From positions 14,782-78,781 of the forward strand of contig CAZCQZ010000005.1 of assembly GCA_964500965.1 (NCBI GenBank): a stretch of DNA of 64,000 nt, read 5' to 3'. Positions 15,311 to 23,447 of the stretch are shown in pieces. The notes beneath the pieces were generated by a model. The model did no database searches and was not told where the DNA came from. It saw only the letters and a list, made by a program, of their open reading frames with translations. The stretch comes from JAISGQ01 sp964500965 (GTDB lineage: Bacteria; Bacillota; Clostridia; Oscillospirales; Acutalibacteraceae). The position numbers and the translations under genes are program-made. Each line of letters opens with the position of its first letter. Within the stretch, counting starts at the first letter, position 1.

Positions 15311-16675
15311 TTACTTTTTCCCGTTATTTTTCAGCATGGTCTTGCCAAGGCGCATATACTGCACAAGGGGACGCTTTGCCGGGCAGGAAAATGCACAGCA
15401 GCCGCACTCCATACAGGTGTTGACGCTGAGCCTTTCAAGCTCCGCGCAGTCCCCGATTTTCACGGCTCTTTCAATACTGGTTGCCTGCAACCTCATGGGA
15501 CAGGCGGAAACACACCGACCGCAGCGTATACACTCGGTTTCGCTCCGCTCGTCAACATCTCCTGCGGCAAGGGCAAGCAATCCGTTAGTCTGCTTGATAA
15601 TCGGCATATTGGCATCGTAAAGGGCATTGCCCATCATCGGACCGCCCATAATCAGCTTTCGCGGCATTTCTTTATAGCCGCCGCAGAATTTCAGCAAATC
15701 GCCTATGGGCGTACCTATGGGTGCAATCACGTTTTTGGGGGTCAGCACGGACGAGCCGTCAACGGTAACGCGCTTTGTTATAAGCGGCACGCCTGTTTTA
15801 ACATATCGAGCCAGAAACGCAACCGAAGTTATATTCATAACAATACAGCCCACGTCCAGCGGCAGCTTGCCTTTCGGCACTCTCCTGCCGGTACACGCCT
15901 GAATGAGCACCTTTTCCGCGCCCTGAGGATAGCTTGCCCGAAGCTTCAGCACGCGGACAACATCATCGGGGTCGTTTTCCTCGGCAATTCTGGAAAGACA
16001 TTCTATTGCGGTGGGCTTGTTTGATTCAACGCCTATAATCACGCGCTTAATGTCGGGATAGCAACGCCTGAGCAGAGTTATGCCGTCAATAACATCACGG
16101 GTGTTTTCAAGCATTTCGCGCATATCCGCGGTCAGATACGGCTCGCACTCCGCTCCGTTTATTATTATGGTATCCACCTTTTTTTCGCCTATGGAAAGCT
16201 TTACGCTGACAGGAAAGCCTGCGCCGCCCAAACCTACAAGTCCCGATGCGCGCACTGCCTCCACAAGCTCTTTCTGATTTGTAACCGTGGGCGGCTTTAT
16301 GCCCTCCCACATGACCTGTTCCTCATCACCGGTGACAATTTCCACCGTCTTGCATCTTGCACCGCCGGGCATGAGAATATCTCCGATTGCCTTGACCGTG
16401 CCTGCAACGGAAGCGTGTATCGGTGCGGAAACAAACGCCTTGCTGTCTCCTATAGGCTGACCTATGCGCACCTTATCGCCCACCTTTACAAGAGGCTCAC
16501 AGGGTGCTCCGATGTGCATCTGCATGGGGATAATTACTTTTTCCGGCGTCGGCAGTGTTTCGGTTTCAAAAAAAGCGGTGTTTTTTCTGTGAGGAACGTG
16601 CACTCCGCCAAAAGTTTTAAAGGGGTGCTTCGGGAATACCGTTGCCTCGCTTACCGCCTGCGGTTTCTTTGACAT
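15311..16675 (-). CDS. rnfC: Rnf complex subunit C (NADH-binding)
   Basis: RnfC is the cytoplasmic NADH-binding subunit. GLVGLGGAGFPVSVKL near residue 125 is the nucleotide and flavin-binding segment, and INGAECEPYLTAD follows. Two 4Fe-4S motifs close the protein: CIRCGRCVSACP near residue 365 and CMECGCCAFSCP near residue 404. ATG 16675 is chosen because GAGAGGAAG precedes it and MSKKP fits the family; an upstream in-frame ATG (16714) lies in the promoter leader. Length 454 is normal. It is the first gene of the six-gene operon. Confidence 0.96.
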   Translation of the reverse strand: MSKKPQAVSEATVFPKHPFKTFGGVHVPHRKNTAFFETETLPTPEKVIIPMQMHIGAPCEPLVKVGDKVRIGQPIGDSKAFVSAPIHASVAGTVKAIGDILMPGGARCKTVEIVTGDEEQVMWEGIKPPTVTNQKELVEAVRASGLVGLGGAGFPVSVKLSIGEKKVDTIIINGAECEPYLTADMREMLENTRDVIDGITLLRRCYPDIKRVIIGVESNKPTAIECLSRIAEENDPDDVVRVLKLRASYPQGAEKVLIQACTGRRVPKGKLPLDVGCIVMNITSVAFLARYVKTGVPLITKRVTVDGSSVLTPKNVIAPIGTPIGDLLKFCGGYKEMPRKLIMGGPMMGNALYDANMPIIKQTNGLLALAAGDVDERSETECIRCGRCVSACPMRLQATSIERAVKIGDCAELERLSVNTCMECGCCAFSCPAKRPLVQYMRLGKTMLKNNGKK

Positions 16676-16722
16676 ACGCTTCTTCCTCTCATAAAAGAGT
16701 ACGCAGTGATACATTATTTTCC

Positions 16723-16752
16723 ATTATATATGTTCTCTGCGCATATATTGAA
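16723..16752 (-). promoter_or_regulatory. Likely rnf operon promoter
   Basis: On the minus strand TATAAT (16728-16723) has a weak -35, TTCAAT, about 18 bases upstream. The first gene starts about 48 bases downstream. The -10 is convincing; the -35 is not. Confidence 0.5.
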
Positions 16753-16879
16753 ATTGTACTACATTAAATTCGTTCTTTCAATAGCAAGACGGACAATTTC
16801 GCCCTTATCCAGAATATTTCTACTATAATTCGCGAAAATTTTCCTGTGTTTTTGTGAATTTTTTCGCAAAATGGCAGCT

Positions 16880-19483
16880 TTATCGGAAAATCTCATCGCT
16901 TTCGTCGTCATTTCCGTTTTCAAGAGAATATCGCTGTGCCAGTGGCTTTGAAGAAAGAAAGGCGTCTGTTTTTTCGTAAAATCCGCCCAGAGGCTTTTGC
17001 AAAAGCTTCGGACGCACCGACAAAACCACGTAGGCAAGGAAAACAACAAGCGAAATAACGGTTATCAAAAGCCCCTCTTTGCCGCCGGGGGTTTCGTAAT
17101 CAAAACGTATGCTGTTCTCTCCCGATTCGCATTTCACCGCCATGAAGCCCACGTTTACTTTGATTATCTCAGCCTTTTTGCCATTCACACTTGCGCTCCA
17201 GCCCTCGTCATAGGGCACTGAAAAGAAAACAAGGTCGCTTTCACTGAGGGTGATTTGTGCGGAAAAGCCGTCGGAATCGGGGAGATAAGTCTCATTGCAC
17301 GATACCGCCGCACGGTTTGTGCAGTCGGCGTAATATTCCTCGGTGGTGACAAACACCGTGTCAACGTCCATGTGAGTTAAAACGCCGTCATATTTTGCCG
17401 CGTCCTCGTCGGACAGCACAATCGCTTTCAGCATAATCGCCGCCCGGTCGCTTTCGGCAAAGCTGTAATACTCCGCTTCGGTGATGTATTCGTCGTATGT
17501 AAAGCCCATGGGTATGTAAAAATCGTTCTCCCACAGATTGTGTCCGCAGGAGGTTGAAACATACGACCAGCCCGAATTTGCGGTGTTGTATTCCTCACGA
17601 TAGGTATGGGTTTCTCCGTCTGTTGTCACAAAGGTAACGGCTGATACATCGGTTTCCGAAACGGTAGGGTCGTAAAGTCCGCCGCCGCTTATTTTGTCGG
17701 CAGAGCCGAATGTACTGCCGTGCACCCCATCGTCAAACAGATATTTCACGCTTAAAAGTGAACGCACAGCGTATGCGCTTGCATCGGGACGTGTTGCCAC
17801 AACGCGCTCGATACCCACGCTGTTGTAAAACTCAATTGCGGTGTTGGGAATGATTGAATGAAAGGCGTTAATGGAAGACATGTCCCAGAACATCGCGATA
17901 TTGTCCATAGTATCGTAGGTATCAATTCTGAAAACCGCCGCCTGTGCCTTTTCCTTTTCACCTTCCGGCATACTGACCTTTTCCTCACCCTCTATGGCGT
18001 AGGGGATAACATAATCCGTATTTGAATAGGAAAGGGTCTGTCCCTCGGAGATAAAGTATATCCACATCGCGCAGGAGGCAACCGCAACGGCGCAAAAGCC
18101 CACTACCGCGCCGATGTGCCGCTTCCCGGCGGACTGAAGCCCGATAACCGCAAATATACCGCCGAGAGACACAAGGGCAATAGCTACATACACCCAGAAG
18201 CGGTCGGCGTAGGCATAAAGCCCGTATTTCGCTTCGGAGACGGCGGTTGCCGGTGATGACATGGTAAATCCTATGCCGAAAGCTATGGCTACGGCTATTC
18301 CCGCCGCCCATTTAAAGCCGCCGCGCAAATCGGTGCGTCTTGTGTTAAACGCCGAAACGGTCATAAGTGCGGTAATAAGCGTCAGCATATAAAACCAGCG
18401 TGCGTAGTAGGTGGCATTAAACAGCATGAACGACGAATTTAAAATGGGGATAAAGGCAAAGAACATCAACACGACAAACATTCTTTTCAGCCAGTGACCG
18501 GGGTGACTTTTAAGCCATGCAATAACGCCCACCATTCCGAACGCCGGCAGATAGGCGGCAATACTGCCCCATTTCGCTCCCGAACCGGGCGTAAAATTCG
18601 GACGAGCCGGTAAGTCGGGTGGGAAAAACATGGCTTCCAATATATTCAGATAACGCTGGGATTCGGGATAAAGCAGGGCATTCCAGCCATAGAGCATGGA
18701 ATCCACACGGGGACTTTTCAGCACTTCGATAACGGCAGGAAGCAACAGCACCGCCGACAGGCAAAGCCCCAGCACCGATTCAAAGGCTATGCGCAAAAGC
18801 TTGCCGATGTTGAAGCTCCAGTTTCCGTGAGACAAAAGCCGCACGAAAAAATAAATAACAACGAATACCACTTCTCCTACAAAGAAGAAGTAATTGACAA
18901 AGGCGTTTATAAACACCGCAAGACAGAACAGCCCCTTTTTGTCCTCACTCATCAGCTTTTCCAGAGCGAGAAGCAGGAGAGGGAAAAATATCATCGGCTC
19001 GTGGAAATGGTTGAAGAAAATGTTAAAAAGAGAATAGCCGGAAAAGGCGTACAGCAGTCCGCCTGTCATCGCCCAGTCCTTGTCCCTGATAAAATGCCGC
19101 AGATATGCATAAGCCGTCACCGCGCACAGGGATATTTTCAGCATGAGCAGAGGTCCTATAAGGTATGGCACTGCCGAGGTGGGAAACAGCAGTGTTATAA
19201 GAAAAAAGGGTGAGCCGAGGTTGTAAAAGGAATAAGAGCCGATAAAGTTCGCGCCTATGTCGGTTTTAAAATCCCAGCCTACAGAGCCGCTTTTTATCAT
19301 ATCGTGAGCGTGCATATAAAAGGGGTACTGCTGAACGTTAAAATCGCCGTAAAGCAGAAAATACCCCCTGTTTATAATAATAAAGGGAATGAAAATCACA
19401 AGACATATGAAAAACGCAATGGCAAAAACAGTGCCGTAACGCTCCTTTTTGCCGTTCAGGGTCAGCTTGTCAATCAGATTCAT
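16880..19483 (-). CDS. YfhO-family integral membrane protein
   Basis: This is an 867-residue protein with about twelve hydrophobic segments in the first 500 residues, a large extracytoplasmic domain (about 510-815) and one last helix (LLITVISLVVFLAYVVLSV). RGYFLLYGDFNVQQYPFY near residue 40 and FNHFHEPM are typical of the YfhO family (GT-C-like fold), linked in Firmicutes to glycosylation of lipoteichoic acid and other surface polymers. ATG 19483 is chosen because GGAGGTG is placed 4 bases upstream. It overlaps the preceding glycosyltransferase gene by 14 bases, so the two form an operon. The outer domain includes a short VSETDVSAVT stretch. The exact substrate is unknown. Confidence 0.85.
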   Translation of the reverse strand: MNLIDKLTLNGKKERYGTVFAIAFFICLVIFIPFIIINRGYFLLYGDFNVQQYPFYMHAHDMIKSGSVGWDFKTDIGANFIGSYSFYNLGSPFFLITLLFPTSAVPYLIGPLLMLKISLCAVTAYAYLRHFIRDKDWAMTGGLLYAFSGYSLFNIFFNHFHEPMIFFPLLLLALEKLMSEDKKGLFCLAVFINAFVNYFFFVGEVVFVVIYFFVRLLSHGNWSFNIGKLLRIAFESVLGLCLSAVLLLPAVIEVLKSPRVDSMLYGWNALLYPESQRYLNILEAMFFPPDLPARPNFTPGSGAKWGSIAAYLPAFGMVGVIAWLKSHPGHWLKRMFVVLMFFAFIPILNSSFMLFNATYYARWFYMLTLITALMTVSAFNTRRTDLRGGFKWAAGIAVAIAFGIGFTMSSPATAVSEAKYGLYAYADRFWVYVAIALVSLGGIFAVIGLQSAGKRHIGAVVGFCAVAVASCAMWIYFISEGQTLSYSNTDYVIPYAIEGEEKVSMPEGEKEKAQAAVFRIDTYDTMDNIAMFWDMSSINAFHSIIPNTAIEFYNSVGIERVVATRPDASAYAVRSLLSVKYLFDDGVHGSTFGSADKISGGGLYDPTVSETDVSAVTFVTTDGETHTYREEYNTANSGWSYVSTSCGHNLWENDFYIPMGFTYDEYITEAEYYSFAESDRAAIMLKAIVLSDEDAAKYDGVLTHMDVDTVFVTTEEYYADCTNRAAVSCNETYLPDSDGFSAQITLSESDLVFFSVPYDEGWSASVNGKKAEIIKVNVGFMAVKCESGENSIRFDYETPGGKEGLLITVISLVVFLAYVVLSVRPKLLQKPLGGFYEKTDAFLSSKPLAQRYSLENGNDDESDEIFR

Positions 19484-20717
19484 TTCGCACCTCCGTTTTC
19501 GGTACAATACTGTAACGCATTATCACAACAGCAGCATAGGCAAACAGCGTTACATTCAGCAGTGAATTTACGGTCTGCATTGCTCCGATACCATTTTCCC
19601 ACTCTCCGCCGTGGTTTACAAGAGCCAGAACACGTGCCTGATTTGCGAAAACTATTGCGCACTGAGCGCAGAACGCATAGAGAATACGCCTGTCACGAAG
19701 TCGGGCATAAACGAGAAGCAGAAGCAAAAGGGCAAGCATCTGATACCGCTCGTGCTGTCTTGTGGTCAGCATGAACACGCCGTTTACAAAGAGAAAGGCG
19801 GCGGAAAGCATATGCATTTCAGGCAGTTTTATATAGGCATACACAAGCAGTGTGCACAGTATAAACAATACCGCCGGGGACAGCAGGGCGAATATGCCCT
19901 CCTTTTGCCAGTTCAGCCCCCATATTCCGTAGATATTGTCGGCGTTGAGATTTACGTAGGGATATGTGTTTGCGCCGTTCAGATACACTTCAAGAGGAAG
20001 AAGTATATTTTTTGCCCCTATCATAAAGGGCAGCCACACAGCAAGCCATACCCCAATGGCACTGGCGGTATTTTTGACGGCACAAAGCCATGCATAAGGC
20101 TTTTTAAAGCCGCCGTTAGAGCGGATAAGCTCAAGAAAAACCACCGGAGCAAGATATGCCGCCTGAAACTTCAGAAGCAGACACAGCGCGTATATTATAC
20201 AGGCAAGGGTATGTTTGCCCCGAAGCAGGGCAAAAAACATCACCAACACAAAAAGTAGCAGCACGCAGTCGGTCTGCCCCCAAAAGCCGCAGTTAAATAT
20301 TGCGGCAGGATTTATTGCCCAGAGGGTACATAAAACAACGCCGAGAAGCTCCATTTTCCGCCGTGGAAAAAGGTAGAGAACGAAGCATATCAGCGAATCG
20401 CAAAGCACCGGAACGAGCTTTATCGCCAGCATACGGTATGGCGCAAAGCCGCTGACGGCGGCGTTTTTTGTCACAAGCCCCACGATTTTCAGCACGAAAA
20501 GATAAAGAGGCGGATAATCAAGCCGCCAGACGTGACCGTCATAGGCGTTGAAAAAACCGTTTTGCAAGTCTGCCGCCCATTGCAGATTCCATGCGGTGTC
20601 GTAATCGTTCTCGTAAAACACCGCCGCGCAAAGCCGCAGGACAAAGGCAAACACCGTAATTACAAAGGCTAAATCCGCATATCGCCGGTGATTTTTATTT
20701 GTAGCCGTGTTAAGCAA
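19470..20717 (-). CDS. GT-C-type membrane glycosyltransferase
   Basis: The 415-residue protein has about ten hydrophobic helices. The first outer loop carries ENDYDTAWN, a typical acidic GT-C catalytic region, and the next has WRLDYPPLYLFVLK, the DYPP signature of polyprenyl-phosphate-sugar-dependent transferases. Such enzymes move a sugar from a lipid carrier to a target outside the membrane. The start is a TTG with GGGAG ten bases upstream; a nearby ATG is out of frame. The gene is translationally coupled to the YfhO-like gene, so both probably modify the same surface glycan. Confidence 0.8.
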   Translation of the reverse strand: MLNTATNKNHRRYADLAFVITVFAFVLRLCAAVFYENDYDTAWNLQWAADLQNGFFNAYDGHVWRLDYPPLYLFVLKIVGLVTKNAAVSGFAPYRMLAIKLVPVLCDSLICFVLYLFPRRKMELLGVVLCTLWAINPAAIFNCGFWGQTDCVLLLFVLVMFFALLRGKHTLACIIYALCLLLKFQAAYLAPVVFLELIRSNGGFKKPYAWLCAVKNTASAIGVWLAVWLPFMIGAKNILLPLEVYLNGANTYPYVNLNADNIYGIWGLNWQKEGIFALLSPAVLFILCTLLVYAYIKLPEMHMLSAAFLFVNGVFMLTTRQHERYQMLALLLLLLVYARLRDRRILYAFCAQCAIVFANQARVLALVNHGGEWENGIGAMQTVNSLLNVTLFAYAAVVIMRYSIVPKTEVRNESD

Positions 20718-20754
20718 GCCGTCATCACTCCCTCATGCTGATACTTTCGGCTTT

Positions 20755-20783
20755 ATTGTAGCATAAATCGCCACGATTCACAA
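20755..20783 (-). promoter_or_regulatory. Promoter of the glycosyltransferase/YfhO operon
   Basis: On the minus strand TTGTGA (20783-20778), 17 bases, TACAAT (20760-20755). It is back to back with the divergent promoter at 20789; the two -35 boxes are only 5 bp apart, so a single regulator could control both. Confidence 0.7.
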
Positions 20784-20788
20784 GCACC

Positions 20789-20817
20789 TTGAAATTCACG
20801 GCGCAATATTGTATAAT
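20789..20817 (+). promoter_or_regulatory. Promoter of the small secreted-protein gene
   Basis: TTGAAA (20789-20794), 17 bases, TATAAT (20812-20817). The start point would be near 20824, only about 9 bases before the first ATG. Confidence 0.75.
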
Positions 20818-20832
20818 CGAGAAAAGGTGTGA

Positions 20833-21387
20833 ATGATTATGCGTAAAATTCTTTTGGTCTTTTTGGCGGCACTGGTCATTGCAATATTTCCGGCCGCAGG
20901 CAGTGCCGAAGAAATATCGTCCTCAGATACCTACAGCACAGGAGTTTTCGAGCCGTGCGAATATATACCCTCCTTTGCACATGTCCCGGATTTTTACATG
21001 CCGGTGGAAAACGTGACCTGTATGTATATGTTTATTGACGTTAACGGCGTTCCGCACAAACGCTGGTACGGCTCGGTTGACGGCGCTTACGGCTGGTACG
21101 CCGTTGAGGACGGCGAGCAGACGGTAAAACCCTATTCCATTCCCGTAAACGTGGAAAACGACCGCGCCATGCTTTACGCGGAAATTGACAGTACTTATTC
21201 CTCCGAGAGCGATTTAGGCTATGTGGGCATTCTGCCGCCGGAAACGGAGCAGACGGCGGTAAACAGTATTTTCGGCGTACCCATAAGAAAATTTTTAATT
21301 TGGTCTGTGTCGGGAGTTGCCGCATTATGCACCGTGATAATGATTTCCTCCGCCGCAGTGAAAAGCCGAAGAAAAAGGCGGTACTGA
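20833..21387 (+). CDS. Secreted, membrane-anchored small protein of unknown function
   Basis: This 184-residue protein has a signal peptide (MRKILLVFLAALVIAIFP, cleavage near GSA-EE), an outer domain of about 110 residues rich in Tyr and Trp, and one C-terminal helix (FLIWSVSGVAALCTVIMI) followed by KSRRKRRY. The start of the mature part has the Ser/Asp/Thr-rich ISSSDTYSTG linker. ATG at 20833 or 20839 is possible; AAAAGGTGTGA precedes both. No family was recognised. It is transcribed away from the glycosyltransferase pair through closely paired promoters, which hints at a shared envelope role. Confidence 0.75.
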   Translation: MIMRKILLVFLAALVIAIFPAAGSAEEISSSDTYSTGVFEPCEYIPSFAHVPDFYMPVENVTCMYMFIDVNGVPHKRWYGSVDGAYGWYAVEDGEQTVKPYSIPVNVENDRAMLYAEIDSTYSSESDLGYVGILPPETEQTAVNSIFGVPIRKFLIWSVSGVAALCTVIMISSAAVKSRRKRRY

Positions 21388-21886
21388 TTTGCGAAAATTA
21401 TTGATTTGAGCTGTAAAAAACCTGCAAAAAGCTGACAAAATTATCATCTCATACATTTTAAAGCCATACAACAATCCGTGAAATTTCTCAACCGTATTAT
21501 GCCGTTTCACTTAAAATCATATAGTTAGTCTTGCAATTTCAACAGCAGTACAAGCGACACACCCTGTAAATGGTATTCCAAAAGGGAACTGAACCGAGCC
21601 GGCATGAGGAGAGCGGTATCAACCCCTTTTGGTCGTTTAGGGAGGAAATTCTTAAAGGGAGGGGATCGAAACCCCTCCCTTTAAGTGCCTTTTCTTTGCG
21701 TCTCGTTTCTTTGGGCAATCAATACAAATTTCCAACGGAAATTTGTATATGACATGAGGCATAATAGAACAATATCGATTTCAGCAATCGCAAACTATTT
21801 TGCTTATTTGAAATCTGTATATGACACGGTACGTAATGCGCTGAGCAAATTAAAAAATTCAATCAAGTTAAACATTGCGGTCAAAA
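21388..21886. other. Non-coding interval with strong inverted repeats
   Basis: No gene is supported in these 499 bp. Three inverted repeats stand out. One is CCAAAAGGG with CCCCTTTTGG (about 21578-21632). The second is a perfect 14-bp stem CTTAAAGGGAGGGG with its complement (21651-21664 and 21672-21685, loop ATCGAAA). The third is a perfect 12-bp stem ATACAAATTTCC/GGAAATTTGTAT with an AAC loop (21722-21748). The sequence after the last stem is repeated imperfectly around 21811-21840. It may be a decayed mobile element or a structured RNA. Confidence 0.5.
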
Positions 21887-23281
21887 TCAGCCCTTTGTTT
21901 CTTCAAGCAACGGCTTGATTTTCCCTTTGTATATCCGCGTAAAGAAAATCAGAGTTAAGGTTGCGCTGACCAGCTCGGCAACAATAAACGCCCACCACAC
22001 GCTGTGAACGTCTCCCGACAGGCTCAGCAGATACGCCACCGGTAAAAGCACCACAAGCTGACGGCAAAGTGAGGTTATTGTCGAATAAATGCCGTTGCCC
22101 AATGCCTGGAAGCTCGCACCCAGTACAATACACACCGCCGCAACGGGGAAGTGCATACTTATAATGCGCAGTGCGGTAACGCCGATTGAAAGGAAATCCT
22201 CGCTGGGCTTGAATATCCCCAGCAGCAGCTCCGGCACTGTCTGAAATGCGATAAGTCCCAGCACCGTTATGCCGAGAGCAGTGCAAAGAGCAAGCCTGAG
22301 CGTTTTAATTATTCTTTTCGGCTGACGTGCGCCGTAATTGAACGCGACAATGGAGATGGTCGCATTGTTCAATCCGAACATGGGCATGAAGAAGAAGCTT
22401 TGCAGCTTGTAATAAATCCCGAAAACCGCGGCGGCGGTTTCACCGATGCCGTCAAAGCTCAAAAGCACCTGATTCATACCGAAATTCATCACCGAGCCAA
22501 TCGCCATCATTATCACCGAGGGAACTCCCACCACGAGAATCGGCTTAATGATTTCCCTGTCCGGCTTGATTGCTTTCAGGGAAAACTGAACATCGGGATT
22601 GCATTTCAGGTTAAATATTACAGCCATTAACGCCGCAACGCATTGACCGATTACCGTTGCAACCGCAGCTCCGGCAATACCCATTTTGGGCATACCCCAC
22701 CAGCCGAATATAAAAACCGGGTCGAGAATGATGTTGATTATCGCTCCTGTTCCCTGGGTAAACAGGGTGTATATTGTCCGTCCCGAAGCCTGCAAAAGCC
22801 GCTCGCCCAGCACTTCGACAAATATGCCGACTGTAAAAATACAGCATATCGAGGTGTACGCCGCGCCGCCGTTTACGGTTTCCGCTACATCGGATTGCAT
22901 GGAATAGTACGCTTTGCTTCCGAATATGCCGAACAGCATGAAGATTACGGTAATAATGCCCGTAAGAAAAATACCGTTGCCTGCCGCCGAATTTGCGCGG
23001 TCTTTTTTGCCCTCACCGAGAGATTTGCTCAGCAGCGCGTTAACGCCTACCGCAATGCCGGTTGCGAAGCCGATTTGCAGATTCTGCACCGGGAACGCCA
23101 GCGAAAGCGCGGTTACTGCGCTTTCCGAAACTCGTGACACATATACACTGTCAACGATGTTGTACATTGCCTGTACAAGCATTGATAATATAAGCGGCAA
23201 TGCCATTGTCGTCAAAAGCTTCCCTATGGGCGTGTTTTTCATTTTGTTTTCTCCCGTCCGGGAGACTGTTGCTGTGCTCAT
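21887..23281 (-). CDS. MATE-family multidrug/cation exporter
   Basis: The 464-residue protein has twelve hydrophobic segments in two related halves. PIGKLLTTMALPLILSMLVQ and MYNIVDSVYVSRVSESAVTA are the canonical first-helix and DSVYVSR segments of the NorM/DinF-like branch. GTGAIINIILDPVFIFGWWG and the second-half NYGARQPKRIIKTLRLA are also typical. It exports drugs or metabolites against Na+ or H+; no substrate can be assigned. AAGGA lies 8 bases before the ATG. It is the only gene between two non-coding stretches and is co-oriented with thrS. Confidence 0.93.
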   Translation of the reverse strand: MSTATVSRTGENKMKNTPIGKLLTTMALPLILSMLVQAMYNIVDSVYVSRVSESAVTALSLAFPVQNLQIGFATGIAVGVNALLSKSLGEGKKDRANSAAGNGIFLTGIITVIFMLFGIFGSKAYYSMQSDVAETVNGGAAYTSICCIFTVGIFVEVLGERLLQASGRTIYTLFTQGTGAIINIILDPVFIFGWWGMPKMGIAGAAVATVIGQCVAALMAVIFNLKCNPDVQFSLKAIKPDREIIKPILVVGVPSVIMMAIGSVMNFGMNQVLLSFDGIGETAAAVFGIYYKLQSFFFMPMFGLNNATISIVAFNYGARQPKRIIKTLRLALCTALGITVLGLIAFQTVPELLLGIFKPSEDFLSIGVTALRIISMHFPVAAVCIVLGASFQALGNGIYSTITSLCRQLVVLLPVAYLLSLSGDVHSVWWAFIVAELVSATLTLIFFTRIYKGKIKPLLEETKG

Positions 23282-23388
23282 TTCGTCAATCCTTTATCAT
23301 TAAAATCAAACAGAGGTATTATACAGGATTATATTCGGATATTCAACGGCTAATTTGCGCTCCTGTGCTTGCCTCCGAAATTAAATAA

Positions 23389-23430
23389 AATCGGGCACTG
23401 TAAAAATTTTCGTTTTCACAGTGCCCGATT
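23389..23430 (-). terminator. Intrinsic terminator after thrS
   Basis: AATCGGGCACTGT pairs with ACAGTGCCCGATT across an A/T-rich inner stem. On the minus strand TTTTATTTAATTT follows. It shares the CTGTaAAA core with the glmS, argD and aroQ hairpins. Confidence 0.8.
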
Positions 23431-23447
23431 ATTATTCTTCGCTGTTT

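Noticed and set aside
21570..21918. Short open frames in the interval before the MATE gene
   Set aside because: They run through perfect inverted repeats and have no ribosome sites or protein-like composition.
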